From Pseudomonas sp. GV071 (GTDB taxonomy: Bacteria > Pseudomonadota > Gammaproteobacteria > Pseudomonadales > Pseudomonadaceae), in the NCBI RefSeq assembly GCF_003050835.1, contig NZ_QAOJ01000001.1, forward strand, positions 1-64,000: DNA of 64,000 nt, in the 5' to 3' direction. The notes under the pieces were generated by a model. The model had not been told where the DNA came from. It saw nothing but the letters and a program-made list of their open reading frames with translations, and did not search any database. The position numbers were made by a program, and so were the translations under genes. Below are positions 41,192 to 50,055 of the stretch, in pieces. Numbering within the stretch: the stretch's first letter is position 1; each line of letters opens with the position of its first letter.

Positions 41192-41635
41192 ATGTGGTCT
41201 ACATCCAACCCGTTGTCCCCCTGCACCCCGAATAGCGACTTTTTGCGCAGCCACGCCCGCCGCTTGCTTCGCCATGCCCGTGCGGCGCACGCCCATGTGG
41301 CGTTGCCGGTATTGCGCCGCTTGGTCGCGGCGAAATTGAACGCTGGGCAAAGCCTGTCGGCGTTACACGCCAGTCGTGAGACCTTGCAGTTGAAAACCCT
41401 GCTGCGCTTGTTGGCAGTGGAACTGGGCTATGCCGATTGGGCGGAGTGCAAGGCAGTGATCGATAGCCGCGAGGCTGCCTGCCTGGATCGGTACCGTTTG
41501 GACGCTGGCGCCTTTGGCGACTTCGAAAAGAACTGGTTCGCCAACGCCACCCAGGCCCGCGACTGGCAACGCCAGCATGGCGGGTATGTGGTGCAATACG
41601 GTGAGCAGGCGGTGGCGATATTGCGGCCGGCGTAA
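41192..41635 (+). CDS. Conserved hypothetical protein
   Basis: The 147-residue product is helical and basic in its first half (SHARRLLRHARAAHAHVALPVLRRLVAAKLNAGQSLSALHASRETLQLKTLLRLLAVELGYADW). It ends in a short domain with FEKNWFANATQARDWQRQHGGYVVQYGEQAVAILRP. There is no signal peptide or membrane helix. AGAGGAAAGG precedes the ATG, a strong ribosome site, so the gene is probably real. I do not recognise a function. Confidence 0.75.
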   Translation: MWSTSNPLSPCTPNSDFLRSHARRLLRHARAAHAHVALPVLRRLVAAKLNAGQSLSALHASRETLQLKTLLRLLAVELGYADWAECKAVIDSREAACLDRYRLDAGAFGDFEKNWFANATQARDWQRQHGGYVVQYGEQAVAILRPA

Positions 41636-41673
41636 CGACTAACCGCAACGCTGTTCCTACGGGGCGATGGCGT

Positions 41674-42495
41674 TTATGAAAATTTCGCCAGATTCGCCCC
41701 TAACTCGCGCTCCATCTCGCCATCCGTTTGCCCGCCGTTATCCATCAGCCACTGCACCCGTTCCCGGGTGGCAGGGGCGTTCATGTCGGCGCCGAAGCGC
41801 TGCGATTCTTCCACCAGTGCCGCTACCGGTGCCGCGCTGACTTGGTCAACCACCGCCTTGATATGGGCGATGCCCGCTGCCGGGAAGCTGGAAATGCGCT
41901 GGGCCAGGGCGTCGCAATGGGCGCTGAGCTCCGCGTCGGGGAGGGCGCGGTTGATCCAGCCGTAACGCTCGGCGGTCTCGGCATCAAAATCAGCGCCGCC
42001 CAGGCAGATTTCCAGAGCACGGCCACGGCCGACCAACTGCGCCAGACGCACGGTGCCGCCGGCGCCCGGCAGCAGGCCGACGGCCACTTCCGGTTGGCCG
42101 AGCACGGCGTTTTCTTTTGACCCGAAGCGCAAGTCCAGGGCCAGGAGAAACTCACTGCCAGCGCCACGGGCGCGGCCGCGCAGTTCGCCAATGGTCACTT
42201 GCGGCAGTTTGCTGAAGCGGGTGAACAGCGCGCTAAGCAGGCTGGCCTGGCCTTCGGGCAATGGCGGGGCCGGCTGCTGCAGTTGGCTGCCAAGGTCGAA
42301 GTGGGCGATGAAGAACGCCGGGTTGGCGCTGCGAAACAGCACCACACGGGTGGTGGTGTCGGCTTCCAGACTCTTTGCCAGTTTCAGCAGGTCGACGATC
42401 ACCTCGCGGTCCATCAGGTTGATCGGCGGGTGGTCGAATTCGATGGTGGCCACGCCGTTGGCGTCGTGGCGGGTGAGGGTGCGGTAGTCGCTCAT
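41674..42495 (-). CDS. Enoyl-CoA hydratase/isomerase family protein
   Basis: The 273-residue product is a crotonase-fold protein. The oxyanion-hole segments are FRSANPAFFIAHFDLG and ELRGRARGAGSEFLLALDLRFGSKENAVLGQPEVAVGLLPGAGGTVRLAQLVGRGRALEICLGG. One acid residue common in hydratases is kept (QPEV). It may act on an acyl-CoA in fatty acid or aromatic catabolism, but the substrate cannot be assigned. GGAGAAC precedes the ATG. It is a single gene. Confidence 0.88.
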   Translation of the reverse strand: MSDYRTLTRHDANGVATIEFDHPPINLMDREVIVDLLKLAKSLEADTTTRVVLFRSANPAFFIAHFDLGSQLQQPAPPLPEGQASLLSALFTRFSKLPQVTIGELRGRARGAGSEFLLALDLRFGSKENAVLGQPEVAVGLLPGAGGTVRLAQLVGRGRALEICLGGADFDAETAERYGWINRALPDAELSAHCDALAQRISSFPAAGIAHIKAVVDQVSAAPVAALVEESQRFGADMNAPATRERVQWLMDNGGQTDGEMERELGANLAKFS

Positions 42496-42600
42496 GCTGT
42501 TCTCCTGAATGGAATGCAGCGAGCGTCGCGCGACCTGAAGCGGGGCTCAAGGACTATCCAGCGGGGTGATGGGCGGCATAACCGCAAACGCGACCCTAGG

Positions 42601-42661
42601 TGGGAGGGGCTTCAGCCGCGAGCTTTTGATCTTAAAAGCGTCGCGGCTGAAGCCCCTCCCA
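42601..42661. repeat. REP-type inverted repeat
   Basis: TGGGAGGGGCTTCAGCCGCG and CGCGGCTGAAGCCCCTCCCA are inverted around an AGCTTTTGATCTTAAAAGCG core. It lies between the enoyl-CoA hydratase gene and the end of the dehydrogenase operon. Confidence 0.88.
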
Positions 42662-42678
42662 CAGGGTTGTCGCACTAC

Positions 42679-43905
42679 TTAAGGACGCAGATCCTCACGC
42701 AAATTGCTGACTTCACCCGCCGTCACCGCCGGCGCGGCATTGCCCCAGGTGTTGCGCACGTAGGTGAGTACGTCGGCAATGTTGTCGTCGCTGAGGTTCC
42801 AGGCGAACGACGGCATGGCGGGCGCAGTCGGTGCTGCTTCGGTGCCACCGGCACGACTGCCGGCCAGCACCACGCGGATCAGCGAGGTCGGGTCGCTGCT
42901 GTTTACCAGCGGTGCTGCGGCCAGTTTCGGGAACAGATTTTTCACCCCTTCGCCGTTGGGCACGTGACAGGCCGAGCAGCGGTCCGCATAGATCGCCTTG
43001 CCGGCGAGCATTGCCGGTGTGTCGGCGGCTACTGGCTGCGGCGCGGCGGCAGTCGCCTGGCCATCCTTGAGGTACACCGCGACGGCCATCAGGTCTTCAT
43101 CGGTCCAGTGCTGGGTGGAGTTTTCCACCGCTTCGGCCATCGGCCCGGAGGCGATGTCGAAGCGGTTGGCGCCGGTTTTCAGGTACTGCACCAGGTCCTC
43201 GTTGCTCCACTGACCAATGCCGCTGTGGGCGTTGGCGGTGATGTCCGGTGCGATCCAGCCTTGCAGGTTGGAGCCGGCGAGGAACTGGTCGTTTTTGTCA
43301 CCGCCAATCAGGTTTTTCGGCGTGTGGCAGGTGCCGCAGTGGCCGAGGCCTTCCACCAGGTAAGCGCCGCGGTTCCACTGTGGTGACTTCTCGGCCGTCG
43401 GCACGAACTCGCCCTGGGTGAAGTTCAACAGGTTCCAGCCAATCAGGCTGGTACGTACGTTGAAGGGGAAGGGCAGCTGGTTGCTTTCCACCGGGTTGTG
43501 CACCGGCTCGATGGTTTGCAGGTAGGCCCAGAGCGCCAGGTTGTCCTCTTTGCGCACCTTGGTGTAGGCGGTGAAAGGCATGGCGCCGTACAGGCGTTTG
43601 CCACCTTTGCTATGGCCCTCGGACATGACCTTCTGGAAGTCATCGAAGGTCCAGTCGCCCAGGCCAGTTTCCGGGTCGGGGGTGATGTTGGCGCCGACCA
43701 GTTTGCCGAACGGCGTTTCAATCACCACGCCGCCGGAAAACGCCGGTTGGCCGGGCACGGTGTGGCAGGCGGTGCAGTCGCCGACCACGGCCAGGTAGCG
43801 GCCTTTTTCTACTTGGTTGTAGGAGTCGGCGCCGCTGCTGGCGTGGGCGCTTTGCAGGGTGAGGCCGAGCAGGGCGAAAGCACTCAGAGAGAGAAGGGTC
43901 TTCAT
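42679..43905 (-). CDS. Gluconate 2-dehydrogenase-type cytochrome c subunit
   Basis: The 408-residue product has a Sec signal (MKTLLSLSAFALLGLTLQSAHA). It has three haem c sites: GDCTACHT (about residue 44), GHCGTCHTP (about 193) and DRCSACHVPNG (about 324). Three haems are typical of the membrane alcohol/gluconate dehydrogenase cytochrome subunit, which passes electrons from the flavoprotein to ubiquinone at the periplasmic face. It overlaps the flavoprotein gene by four bases (ATGA) and ends the operon. Confidence 0.93.
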   Translation of the reverse strand: MKTLLSLSAFALLGLTLQSAHASSGADSYNQVEKGRYLAVVGDCTACHTVPGQPAFSGGVVIETPFGKLVGANITPDPETGLGDWTFDDFQKVMSEGHSKGGKRLYGAMPFTAYTKVRKEDNLALWAYLQTIEPVHNPVESNQLPFPFNVRTSLIGWNLLNFTQGEFVPTAEKSPQWNRGAYLVEGLGHCGTCHTPKNLIGGDKNDQFLAGSNLQGWIAPDITANAHSGIGQWSNEDLVQYLKTGANRFDIASGPMAEAVENSTQHWTDEDLMAVAVYLKDGQATAAAPQPVAADTPAMLAGKAIYADRCSACHVPNGEGVKNLFPKLAAAPLVNSSDPTSLIRVVLAGSRAGGTEAAPTAPAMPSFAWNLSDDNIADVLTYVRNTWGNAAPAVTAGEVSNLREDLRP

Positions 43906-45665
43906 ACGCTGATCATCTCCCCGGGGCGTTGCAGATAAAGTCGTTTGATCGCATCTGCTGCCTTGAACGCCAGGGCACCGACGGTGCCGGTGGGGTTGTA
44001 GCCAGGGTTTTGCGGGAAGGCCGAAGAGCCGACCACGAACAGGTTGGGCACGCCCCACACCTGCAGGTGTTTGTTCACCGAGCTGTTCTTCGGATCGGCA
44101 CCCATGATGAAACCGCCGACGATGTGCGAGGACTGGTACGAGGTGTTCGCCCATGGGCCCTTGCGCGGCGCCGGGACCATCTCACGCGGGTTCATGGTCT
44201 TGGCGATTTCCACCACTTTATTGGTGACGTACTGCGCCATTTTCAGGTCGTTCTCGGGGAAGTCGAAGGTGATGCGCAGCAGCGGTCGGCCGTGCGGGTC
44301 GGTGTAGTTGGGGTCCAGTGACAGGTAGTTATTGCGCGTGGAGTAGCTGCTGGCTTCGCAGCCAATTGACATGGTCGAGAGGTAGTTGTCGACCGTGGCT
44401 TTTTTCCATTTCGCGCCCCAGGCCGGGGTGCCCGGCGGGGTCGGACGCGAGTCGATCGGCGCTGCGCCAATCGGCGTTACCCGGGTGCTGCCGCCACCGA
44501 CAAAGCCCAGGCCTGAGTGGTCGAAGTTGTCGTTGTTGAACTCGTCGATGCCCATGCCGATGGCGCCGCCACCGATAAAGGGGTTGAAGTTCTTGTCGTC
44601 GAAAAACAGCTTTACGCTGTTGGCGGTCTGGTAGGCGTAGTTGCGCCCGGTGGTGCCGGTGTTGGTGATCGGGTTGTAGGGCTCGCCGACGCCTGAGAGC
44701 AACATCAGCCGCACGTTCTCGAAGATGAACGCGGCGACCACCACGATCTCCGCCGGCTGTTCCCATTCCTGGCCGCTGGAGTCGACATAGATGATGCCGG
44801 TGGCGCGGGTGCCCGTGCTGTCCATGGTGACTTTGAGCACTTCGGAGTTGGTTTTGGCGGTGAAGTTGGGTTTGCGGATCAACGCGGGCAGCACGTTGAC
44901 GATGGCGCTGGCCTTGGAATAGTTGCCACAGCCGTAGTTGGTGCAGAAGCCGCAGAAGGTGCACGGCCCCATGGTCACGCCGAGCTGGTTGGTATAGGCC
45001 TGCGAGGCCAGTGCCGAGGGCACCGGGAAGGGCTTGTAGCCGAGGTTTTTCGCGGCTTCAGCAAACAGCGTCGGCGCGTAGGTCTGTGCGGTCGGCGGGT
45101 TCGGGTATTCCTTGGAGCGCGCGCCTTCGAAGGGGTTGCCGCCTTCTACCACCGTGCCGTTGAGGTTGCCGGCCTTGCCGGAGACGCCAGCCAGACGCTC
45201 AAAGGCGTCGTAGTGCGGCTCCATTTCTTCCCAGGTGGTGCCCCAGTCCTGCAGGGTCAGCTCGGCGGGCAGCTCTTTGCCGTAGCGCTCGGTCAGGTAG
45301 CTGTGCAGACGAAATTCGGTGGGCTGGAAGCGGAAGGTGATGCCAGCCCAGTGGTTGCCCGCGCCGCCGGTGCCATTGCCGGGGTGGAACGAGCCCCAGA
45401 CGCGCATCGGCAGGGCAGTCTCCGATTCTTTGTTACGCATCGTGCAGGTGTTCTGCTTGGTGCGCAGCATCAGTTCCTGACGGCGGTTGTAGCGCAGTTC
45501 ATCGGTGGCCGAGGCCAGGTTGAAGTCGGTGGCAGTGTCACGCCACGGGCCGCGTTCGAAGCCGATCACGCTGAGGCCGGTGTCAGCCAGTTCGTTGGCG
45601 ATGATCGAGCCCGCCCAGCCGAGACCAACGACCACGACGTCGGTGGAAGGTAATTTTTTAGCCAT
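43902..45665 (-). CDS. Gluconate 2-dehydrogenase-type flavoprotein (GMC) subunit
   Basis: The 587-residue product is a GMC-family FAD enzyme. The FAD site is VVVVGLGWAGSIIANELADTGLSVIGFERG, the second FAD block is GNGTGGAGNHWAGITFRFQP, four cysteines are clustered in GPCTFCGFCTNYGCGNYS, and the C-terminal active site is PQNPGYNPTGTVGALAFKAADA. This is the large subunit of the three-part membrane-bound gluconate (or related sugar acid) dehydrogenase. It lacks its own signal and would be exported by hitchhiking on the Tat-type small subunit. The substrate could instead be 2-ketogluconate or a polyol. Confidence 0.92.
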   Translation of the reverse strand: MAKKLPSTDVVVVGLGWAGSIIANELADTGLSVIGFERGPWRDTATDFNLASATDELRYNRRQELMLRTKQNTCTMRNKESETALPMRVWGSFHPGNGTGGAGNHWAGITFRFQPTEFRLHSYLTERYGKELPAELTLQDWGTTWEEMEPHYDAFERLAGVSGKAGNLNGTVVEGGNPFEGARSKEYPNPPTAQTYAPTLFAEAAKNLGYKPFPVPSALASQAYTNQLGVTMGPCTFCGFCTNYGCGNYSKASAIVNVLPALIRKPNFTAKTNSEVLKVTMDSTGTRATGIIYVDSSGQEWEQPAEIVVVAAFIFENVRLMLLSGVGEPYNPITNTGTTGRNYAYQTANSVKLFFDDKNFNPFIGGGAIGMGIDEFNNDNFDHSGLGFVGGGSTRVTPIGAAPIDSRPTPPGTPAWGAKWKKATVDNYLSTMSIGCEASSYSTRNNYLSLDPNYTDPHGRPLLRITFDFPENDLKMAQYVTNKVVEIAKTMNPREMVPAPRKGPWANTSYQSSHIVGGFIMGADPKNSSVNKHLQVWGVPNLFVVGSSAFPQNPGYNPTGTVGALAFKAADAIKRLYLQRPGEMISV

Positions 45666-45672
45666 GGTGTGT

Positions 45673-46419
45673 TTAACCCTTCTTGTTCCAGGCGGAGCTG
45701 CCGATGATGGAAATCGGCGTCAGGTTCAGCTTCTGGTTATGCAGCCCGATGTAATCGCGGTAGTCATAACGGGCGCCGGGGAAACCGATCATCTTCCACG
45801 ACACCATGTCGCGGTTGCCGCCGTAGATGGGGTCGGCGAAGAAGCCTTCCATGGTGTTGTCCAGCACCTGCTGGAAGAAGGCTTTGGCCTCGATTCCTTC
45901 CAGGCTGATGGCGCCTTTCTCCAGGTCGGTGAGCACCTTGTCGCGCTGTTCGCCGGAAAGGCCGCTGAAGTTTTTCTGGAAGGTGGCCTGGCAGTATTTG
46001 CTCAGCGCGGCGAGGCCAATGCGGTAGCGCTCGCGGGGTACCAGCGGCGATTGGTCGGCTTGTGCCGGGGTGCCGGGGGTGAAGGGGCCTTCCATATAGA
46101 GGCGGCCGAAGTCGCCGTAATCGCCGACCAGTTGGCGGTCGATGAACACTGCGCAGCCGGCGTCTTTGCCACTTACGCTGAGTTCGTCGGCGGGAATCAG
46201 TTGTTCGACGATGGCTTCCACCTCGACTGCTTCTTCGGCAGTGAAGAACTGCCAGCCGGGGCTGTCGTAGTGCATCGGGCCGTTGTGGTCGAAGGGCAGC
46301 CACTTGGGCGTGCCTATCACGGTGGCGGCCTGGGCGCTGGCGGCGGCGCCGGCGGCCAGGGTGGTAGCGGAGGTTTTCAGCAACTGCCGTCGGGTGAGGC
46401 CTTTGGATTGCTCGGTCAT
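45673..46419 (-). CDS. Gluconate 2-dehydrogenase-type gamma (Tat signal) subunit
   Basis: The 248-residue product begins MTEQSKGLTRRQLLKTSATT, a twin-arginine signal (TRRQLLK) with cleavage near AQA. The gluconate dehydrogenase subunit 3 domain follows: FFTAEEAVEVEAIVEQLIPADELSVSGKDAGCAVFIDRQL and DPIYGGNRDMVSWKMIGFPGARYDYRDYI. It carries the flavoprotein through the Tat pathway and stabilises it. The start at MTEQ has AGGAG upstream and starts the signal. It is the first gene of the operon. Confidence 0.92.
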   Translation of the reverse strand: MTEQSKGLTRRQLLKTSATTLAAGAAASAQAATVIGTPKWLPFDHNGPMHYDSPGWQFFTAEEAVEVEAIVEQLIPADELSVSGKDAGCAVFIDRQLVGDYGDFGRLYMEGPFTPGTPAQADQSPLVPRERYRIGLAALSKYCQATFQKNFSGLSGEQRDKVLTDLEKGAISLEGIEAKAFFQQVLDNTMEGFFADPIYGGNRDMVSWKMIGFPGARYDYRDYIGLHNQKLNLTPISIIGSSAWNKKG

Positions 46420-46905
46420 GCAGGGCTCCTGACGCCAGGCGCTCCGCGTTAACACATAGCGGGCTCCGGGCGTAGTCAGTTCACGGTTGTGAGCGGGTCT
46501 GGCCTACGGTCAGACGGGCTGAGCGGGTCGCGATAGGTGGCCTGTGGCGGCCCCTGGGATGGATTAACGGCAAGGCGTTATCCACGTTCGTCTAGTCCAC
46601 GCGCCTTTTTAGAGTAGGGGCTGTGACAAAATGTTGCAGGTTTTACGCAGGTAAATATCTATTGCGGATTTGGTAACAATCCGCGGGCTAGAGCGGTTGC
46701 TCGCCAACCCCGGGAAAGGTGGTTCAGGCAAAACCGCTGCGCGAGCATGCACATGGCCGTTGCGTTCGCTGTAGGGCGATTTCTATCGGTACGTGCGTGC
46801 CTTCTGGCCGCTGACGAACGTCAGCCAGTATCACTGGGGATTTGTCACCCTTTTCGGGCACAATAGCCGCCATTCCGATCAATTAAGCTTTCAAGAGGAT
46901 CGACC
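46420..46905. other. Intergenic region between the dehydrogenase operon and KAS III gene
   Basis: 486 bases between divergent genes with no credible ORF. It holds a hairpin GCGGATT-TGGTAAC-AATCCGC at 46664-46684 without a T run. AT-richer stretches near 46590-46670 must contain at least one promoter. I could not assign hexamers with confidence. Confidence 0.6.
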
Positions 46906-48027
46906 GTGTATAACGTCGTCATCAGCGGTACCGGCCTGTATACCCCGGCAAACAGCATTTCGAACGATGAGCTGGTGGAGTCCTTCAATACCTATGTGCG
47001 GCAATTCAACGCCGACAATGCCGCTGCCATCGAGAAGGGTGAAGTCGAAGCGCTGAATGAATCCAGCAGCGCCTTCATCGAAAAAGCCTCCGGGATCAAA
47101 AGCCGCTTTGTGATGAACAAAGAAGGCATCCTCGACCCACAACGCATGACCCCGCGCCTGCCCGAGCGCTCCAATGAAGAGTGGGGCATTCTCTGCCAGA
47201 TGGGCGTTGCCGCTGCCGAACAGGCCCTTCAACGTGCCGGCAAGACGGCTGCTGATGTCGACGGCGTGATCGTTGCCTGCTCCAACCTGGAGCGTGCCTA
47301 CCCGGCCGTGGCCATCGAGGTACAGGCCGCCCTGGGCATCAGCGGTTTCGCCTATGACATGAACGTGGCCTGTTCTTCAGCCACTTTCGGCATTCAGGCA
47401 GCGACCCAGAACATCCAGCTCGGCCAGGCCCGCGCGATTCTGGTGGTAAGCCCGGAGATTTGCACCGGTCACCTGAACTTCCGCGACCGCGACAGCCACT
47501 TCATCTTCGGTGACGCGGCCACTGCCGTATTGGTTGAGCGCGCGGACCTGGCGACCTCGAAGTACCAGTTCGATATCGTCGGCACCAAGCTGCTGACCTC
47601 GTTCTCCAACAACATCCGCAACAACTTCGGCTTCCTCAACCGCGCCGCGGAAGAGGGCGTGGGTAAGCGCGACAAGCTGTTCGTGCAGGAAGGCCGCAAG
47701 GTGTTCCGCGATGTCTGCCCGATGGTGGCTGAGTTGGTTGGCGAGCACCTGGCCGCCAACGATATTCAGGTATCTGACGTGAAGCGCTTCTGGCTACACC
47801 AGGCCAACCTGAGCATGAACCTACTGATCACCAAAAAGCTGCTGGGCCGCGACGCGCTGCCGGACGAAGCCCCGGTGATTCTCGACACCTACGCCAACAC
47901 CAGTTCCGCTGGTTCGGTGATCGCTTTCCACAAAAACCAGGACGACCTGCCAAGCGGCGCGCTGGGCGTACTCAGCTCGTTCGGTGCCGGTTACTCCATT
48001 GGTAGCGTGATTCTGCGCAAGCACTAA
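46906..48027 (+). CDS. Beta-ketoacyl-ACP synthase III, FabH-like (PA3286 type)
   Basis: The 373-residue product is a thiolase-fold KAS III. The nucleophile is Cys156 in YDMNVACSSATFGIQ, with FWLHQANLSMN (His) and DTYANTSSAGS (Asn) completing the triad. It is longer than housekeeping FabH. It resembles the Pseudomonas enzyme that condenses octanoyl-CoA with malonyl-ACP and so shunts beta-oxidation products into synthesis. The start is GTG with AGAGGA upstream. The sigma factor gene follows 3 bases after the stop, which implies one operon. Confidence 0.92.
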   Translation: MYNVVISGTGLYTPANSISNDELVESFNTYVRQFNADNAAAIEKGEVEALNESSSAFIEKASGIKSRFVMNKEGILDPQRMTPRLPERSNEEWGILCQMGVAAAEQALQRAGKTAADVDGVIVACSNLERAYPAVAIEVQAALGISGFAYDMNVACSSATFGIQAATQNIQLGQARAILVVSPEICTGHLNFRDRDSHFIFGDAATAVLVERADLATSKYQFDIVGTKLLTSFSNNIRNNFGFLNRAAEEGVGKRDKLFVQEGRKVFRDVCPMVAELVGEHLAANDIQVSDVKRFWLHQANLSMNLLITKKLLGRDALPDEAPVILDTYANTSSAGSVIAFHKNQDDLPSGALGVLSSFGAGYSIGSVILRKH

Positions 48028-48030
48028 GCC

Positions 48031-48642
48031 GTGAGCCAGGCGCCCGACACCGAGCTGCTGCCGCGCCTGCTGGCCGGTGAGCAGCGGGCCTACCGCGAGC
48101 TGGTCGCCACCTATCAGGGGGCGATGCGCGCGGTGGCTTATGCGATTGTCGGCAGTCGTAACGCCGATGAAGTGGTGCAGGACGCCTGGCTGGCGGTGGT
48201 GCGCAACCTGGCTGGGTTCCAGGGCCGTTCGAGCCTGAAGACCTGGCTGCTGACCATCACCGCCAACACCGCCAAAAGCCGCCTCAAGCAAAACCGCCGC
48301 GAAGTGCTGCTGGACGATATCCCATCGCCCCACGGCAGCATCGACGATGACCGCTTTGCCAGCGACGGCCACTGGCTGCTGGCGCCCCACGCCTGGCACC
48401 AGGATTCACCGGACGCTTTGCTCACCGAAGAAGAACTGCGCGAGTGCCTGGAAAAGACCCTGGCCAGTTTGTCGGAGCTGCAAGGCAGCGTGCTCAACCT
48501 GCGCGAACGGCAGGGATTGGAGTTGGAGGAGATCTGTAATCTTCTCGATATCTCGCTCTCTAACGTCAGAGTTTTACTACATCGCGCACGGCTCAAGGTG
48601 TTTGCCACCCTGGAGCATTTCGAGGAGACAGGGCATTGCTGA
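48031..48642 (+). CDS. ECF-like RNA polymerase sigma factor
   Basis: The 203-residue product has region 2 (LLAGEQRAYRELVATYQGAMRAVAYAIVGSRNADEVVQDAWLAVVRNLAGFQGRSSLKTWLLTITANTAKSRLKQNRR). It has region 4 (LSELQGSVLNLRERQGLELEEICNLLDISLSNVRVLLHRARLKVFATLE). This is the ECF layout. The GTG start lies 3 bases after the KAS III stop, and the stop overlaps the anti-sigma start, so the three genes are co-translated. The target promoters are unknown. Confidence 0.93.
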   Translation: MSQAPDTELLPRLLAGEQRAYRELVATYQGAMRAVAYAIVGSRNADEVVQDAWLAVVRNLAGFQGRSSLKTWLLTITANTAKSRLKQNRREVLLDDIPSPHGSIDDDRFASDGHWLLAPHAWHQDSPDALLTEEELRECLEKTLASLSELQGSVLNLRERQGLELEEICNLLDISLSNVRVLLHRARLKVFATLEHFEETGHC

Positions 48643-48866
48643 GTTGTAAGGAACTGGTGGCCAGTTCGAGTGACTTTCTCGACGGGCAATTGCGTTTGCG
48701 CCAACGCATTGCCGTGCGCCTGCACCTGGCCAGTTGCAGCAACTGCCGGCGGTTTATCCGCCAGATGCGCGTGACCCAGGCGGTGCTGCGCAAACTGCCG
48801 GATGAACCAATACCTGAGCTGGATAGCCTGGCCAAGCGTTTGGCAGAGATCCAGCAGGGGCGTTGA
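48636..48866 (+). CDS. Small zinc-binding anti-sigma factor (zf-HC2)
   Basis: The 76-residue product has the ZAS-type pattern Cys4, His30, Cys34, Cys37 (LHLASCSNCRRF). This zinc knuckle binds ECF sigma factors and often responds to oxidants or ligands. It has no membrane helix, so it is a soluble anti-sigma. The start is TTG, supported by GAGGAGA about 9 bases upstream and by overlap with the sigma gene end. It presumably holds the preceding sigma factor inactive. Confidence 0.88.
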   Translation: MLSCKELVASSSDFLDGQLRLRQRIAVRLHLASCSNCRRFIRQMRVTQAVLRKLPDEPIPELDSLAKRLAEIQQGR

Positions 48867-48883
48867 AGCGGGATTGCGGAAGA

Positions 48884-48917
48884 TCAAAAAATCGAGGCTA
48901 AAGCCTCGATGCTTTTA
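48884..48917. terminator. Terminator between anti-sigma and glutaredoxin-like genes
   Basis: ATCGAGGCT-AA-AGCCTCGAT preceded by A6 and followed by GCTTTT. It lies between convergent genes and is usable on both strands. The arms resemble the REP core, so it may have evolved from one. Confidence 0.75.
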
Positions 48918-49286
48918 GGCGCTGGCGAAACGGTCTTCCAGGTACTGCATGATCGCCTTGGATTCATACATCCAGGTGCTGCCACCGTTTTCATCGATAC
49001 GCAGGCACGGCACTTTGATCGCGCCACCCTGGTTCAACAGGGCCTGACGATGTTCGTCGTTGTTCTTGGCGTCACGCAGCGCAATCGGCAGGTTCAGGCG
49101 GTGCATGGTGCGGCGGGTGCGCACGCAGAACGGGCAGGCGTGGAACTGGTACAGGGCCATGCCGGCAGTGGCTTTCGCCACGTCGGCCTGAGCCTCGGGG
49201 GTGCGCTTGAGTTTGCGCGGGCGGGTAATGAAGTCGATAAACACGATGAGCTGGCCCAAGCCAACACGCAACGCTTTGATAAGCAC
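48915..49286 (-). CDS. Glutaredoxin/GST N-terminal domain protein
   Basis: The 123-residue product has a hydrophobic N-terminus (LIKALRVGLGQLIVFIDFI, possibly a membrane anchor). A thioredoxin-fold domain follows with CPFC (Cys51, Cys54 in YQFHACPFCVRTRRTMHRLNL), the cis-Pro turn IKVPCLRI and the glutathione-binding helix MYESKAIMQYLEDRF. It is likely a membrane-attached glutaredoxin acting on protein or glutathione disulphides. The partner is unknown. It is a single leftward gene. Confidence 0.85.
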   Translation of the reverse strand: MLIKALRVGLGQLIVFIDFITRPRKLKRTPEAQADVAKATAGMALYQFHACPFCVRTRRTMHRLNLPIALRDAKNNDEHRQALLNQGGAIKVPCLRIDENGGSTWMYESKAIMQYLEDRFASA

Positions 49287-49381
49287 CGGAACACCCTCTG
49301 TAGCTGAAATTTCGAGGGCGGCAGCTTACCTGAATGCGCGCGCCCTGGCCCGAGCCTGGGCGCATTTGCCGCAACCGCCGG

Positions 49382-49858
49382 TCAGGCGTGGGCGTCACCG
49401 AAAAAGCGTTTGAACGAACGGGAAAACCAGCCGCCGCTGTGTTTGTCGTCCACCAGCGCTTTGATGTTGTTCTTCACCGTTTGCGCGTAGGCCTTGTCGT
49501 CGTTGCGGATGTGGTTGAACAGCCAGCGCGAGAGCAGGTTGATCAGCTCCTGGGTGACGTCTTCGCCGGCCTGAAAGCGCATGTTGAACTCGCTGACACG
49601 CACGGTGAAGATCTCATGCACGCGCTTGTGCGGACGGGTGAAGGCATAGCCGGCTTCTTCCAGCAGCGCCTCTTCAAAGGCGAAGTGCGAGAGGGTGTAG
49701 TCCACCAACTCGGCGAGCACTTCACCTACTTCTTCGCGGCTGTGGTTGTTCTCGTTGGCGTGGATCAGCAGGTTGATCATGGCGACGATGCGCTTGTGCT
49801 GATCGTCGATGATCTGAATGCCGGTGTTGAGGTCTTCCTGCCAGACTAGATAGGCCAT
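49382..49858 (-). CDS. Bacteriohemerythrin (Mhr-like)
   Basis: The 158-residue product has the full non-haem diiron oxygen-binding set: His21 (IDDQHKRI), His58 and Glu62 (LSHFAFEE), His77 and His81 ([10 protein letters not shown]), His116 and Asp121 ([11 protein letters not shown]). A basic C-terminal tail follows. Such proteins store or deliver O2 at low oxygen; in P. aeruginosa the homologue is ANR-controlled and helps microoxic growth. Here too an ANR-type box is found upstream (separate entry). The start begins [14 protein letters not shown], the family's usual opening. Confidence 0.93.
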   Translation of the reverse strand: MAYLVWQEDLNTGIQIIDDQHKRIVAMINLLIHANENNHSREEVGEVLAELVDYTLSHFAFEEALLEEAGYAFTRPHKRVHEIFTVRVSEFNMRFQAGEDVTQELINLLSRWLFNHIRNDDKAYAQTVKNNIKALVDDKHSGGWFSRSFKRFFGDAHA

Positions 49859-49906
49859 GATGGTGCGTCCTTAGCGTCTTGCTCGAATGTGAACGAGCGA
49901 TGGCCA

Positions 49907-49948
49907 AGGCTAGTGAGCCGCTCTGGAATGAGGGCTGACCTGGATCAA
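49907..49948 (-). promoter_or_regulatory. ANR-type box and -10 upstream of bacteriohemerythrin
   Basis: On the minus strand TTGAT-CCAG-GTCAG (49935-49948) matches TTGAT-N4-ATCAA at 8 of 10 positions. It is followed after exactly 22 bases by TAGCCT (49907-49912). This is class II spacing with a start near 49900, 42 bases before the start codon. Confidence 0.65.
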
Positions 49949-50055
49949 GTGGCGATTATGTTTGTAGGAAAATCCTACTTGATGCTGTTGGGGGGCGATC
50001 GCTTGATGCGCGGTCCCCCCTACAAAAGAGGGTGTGTATGCGACAACGCACCGCG

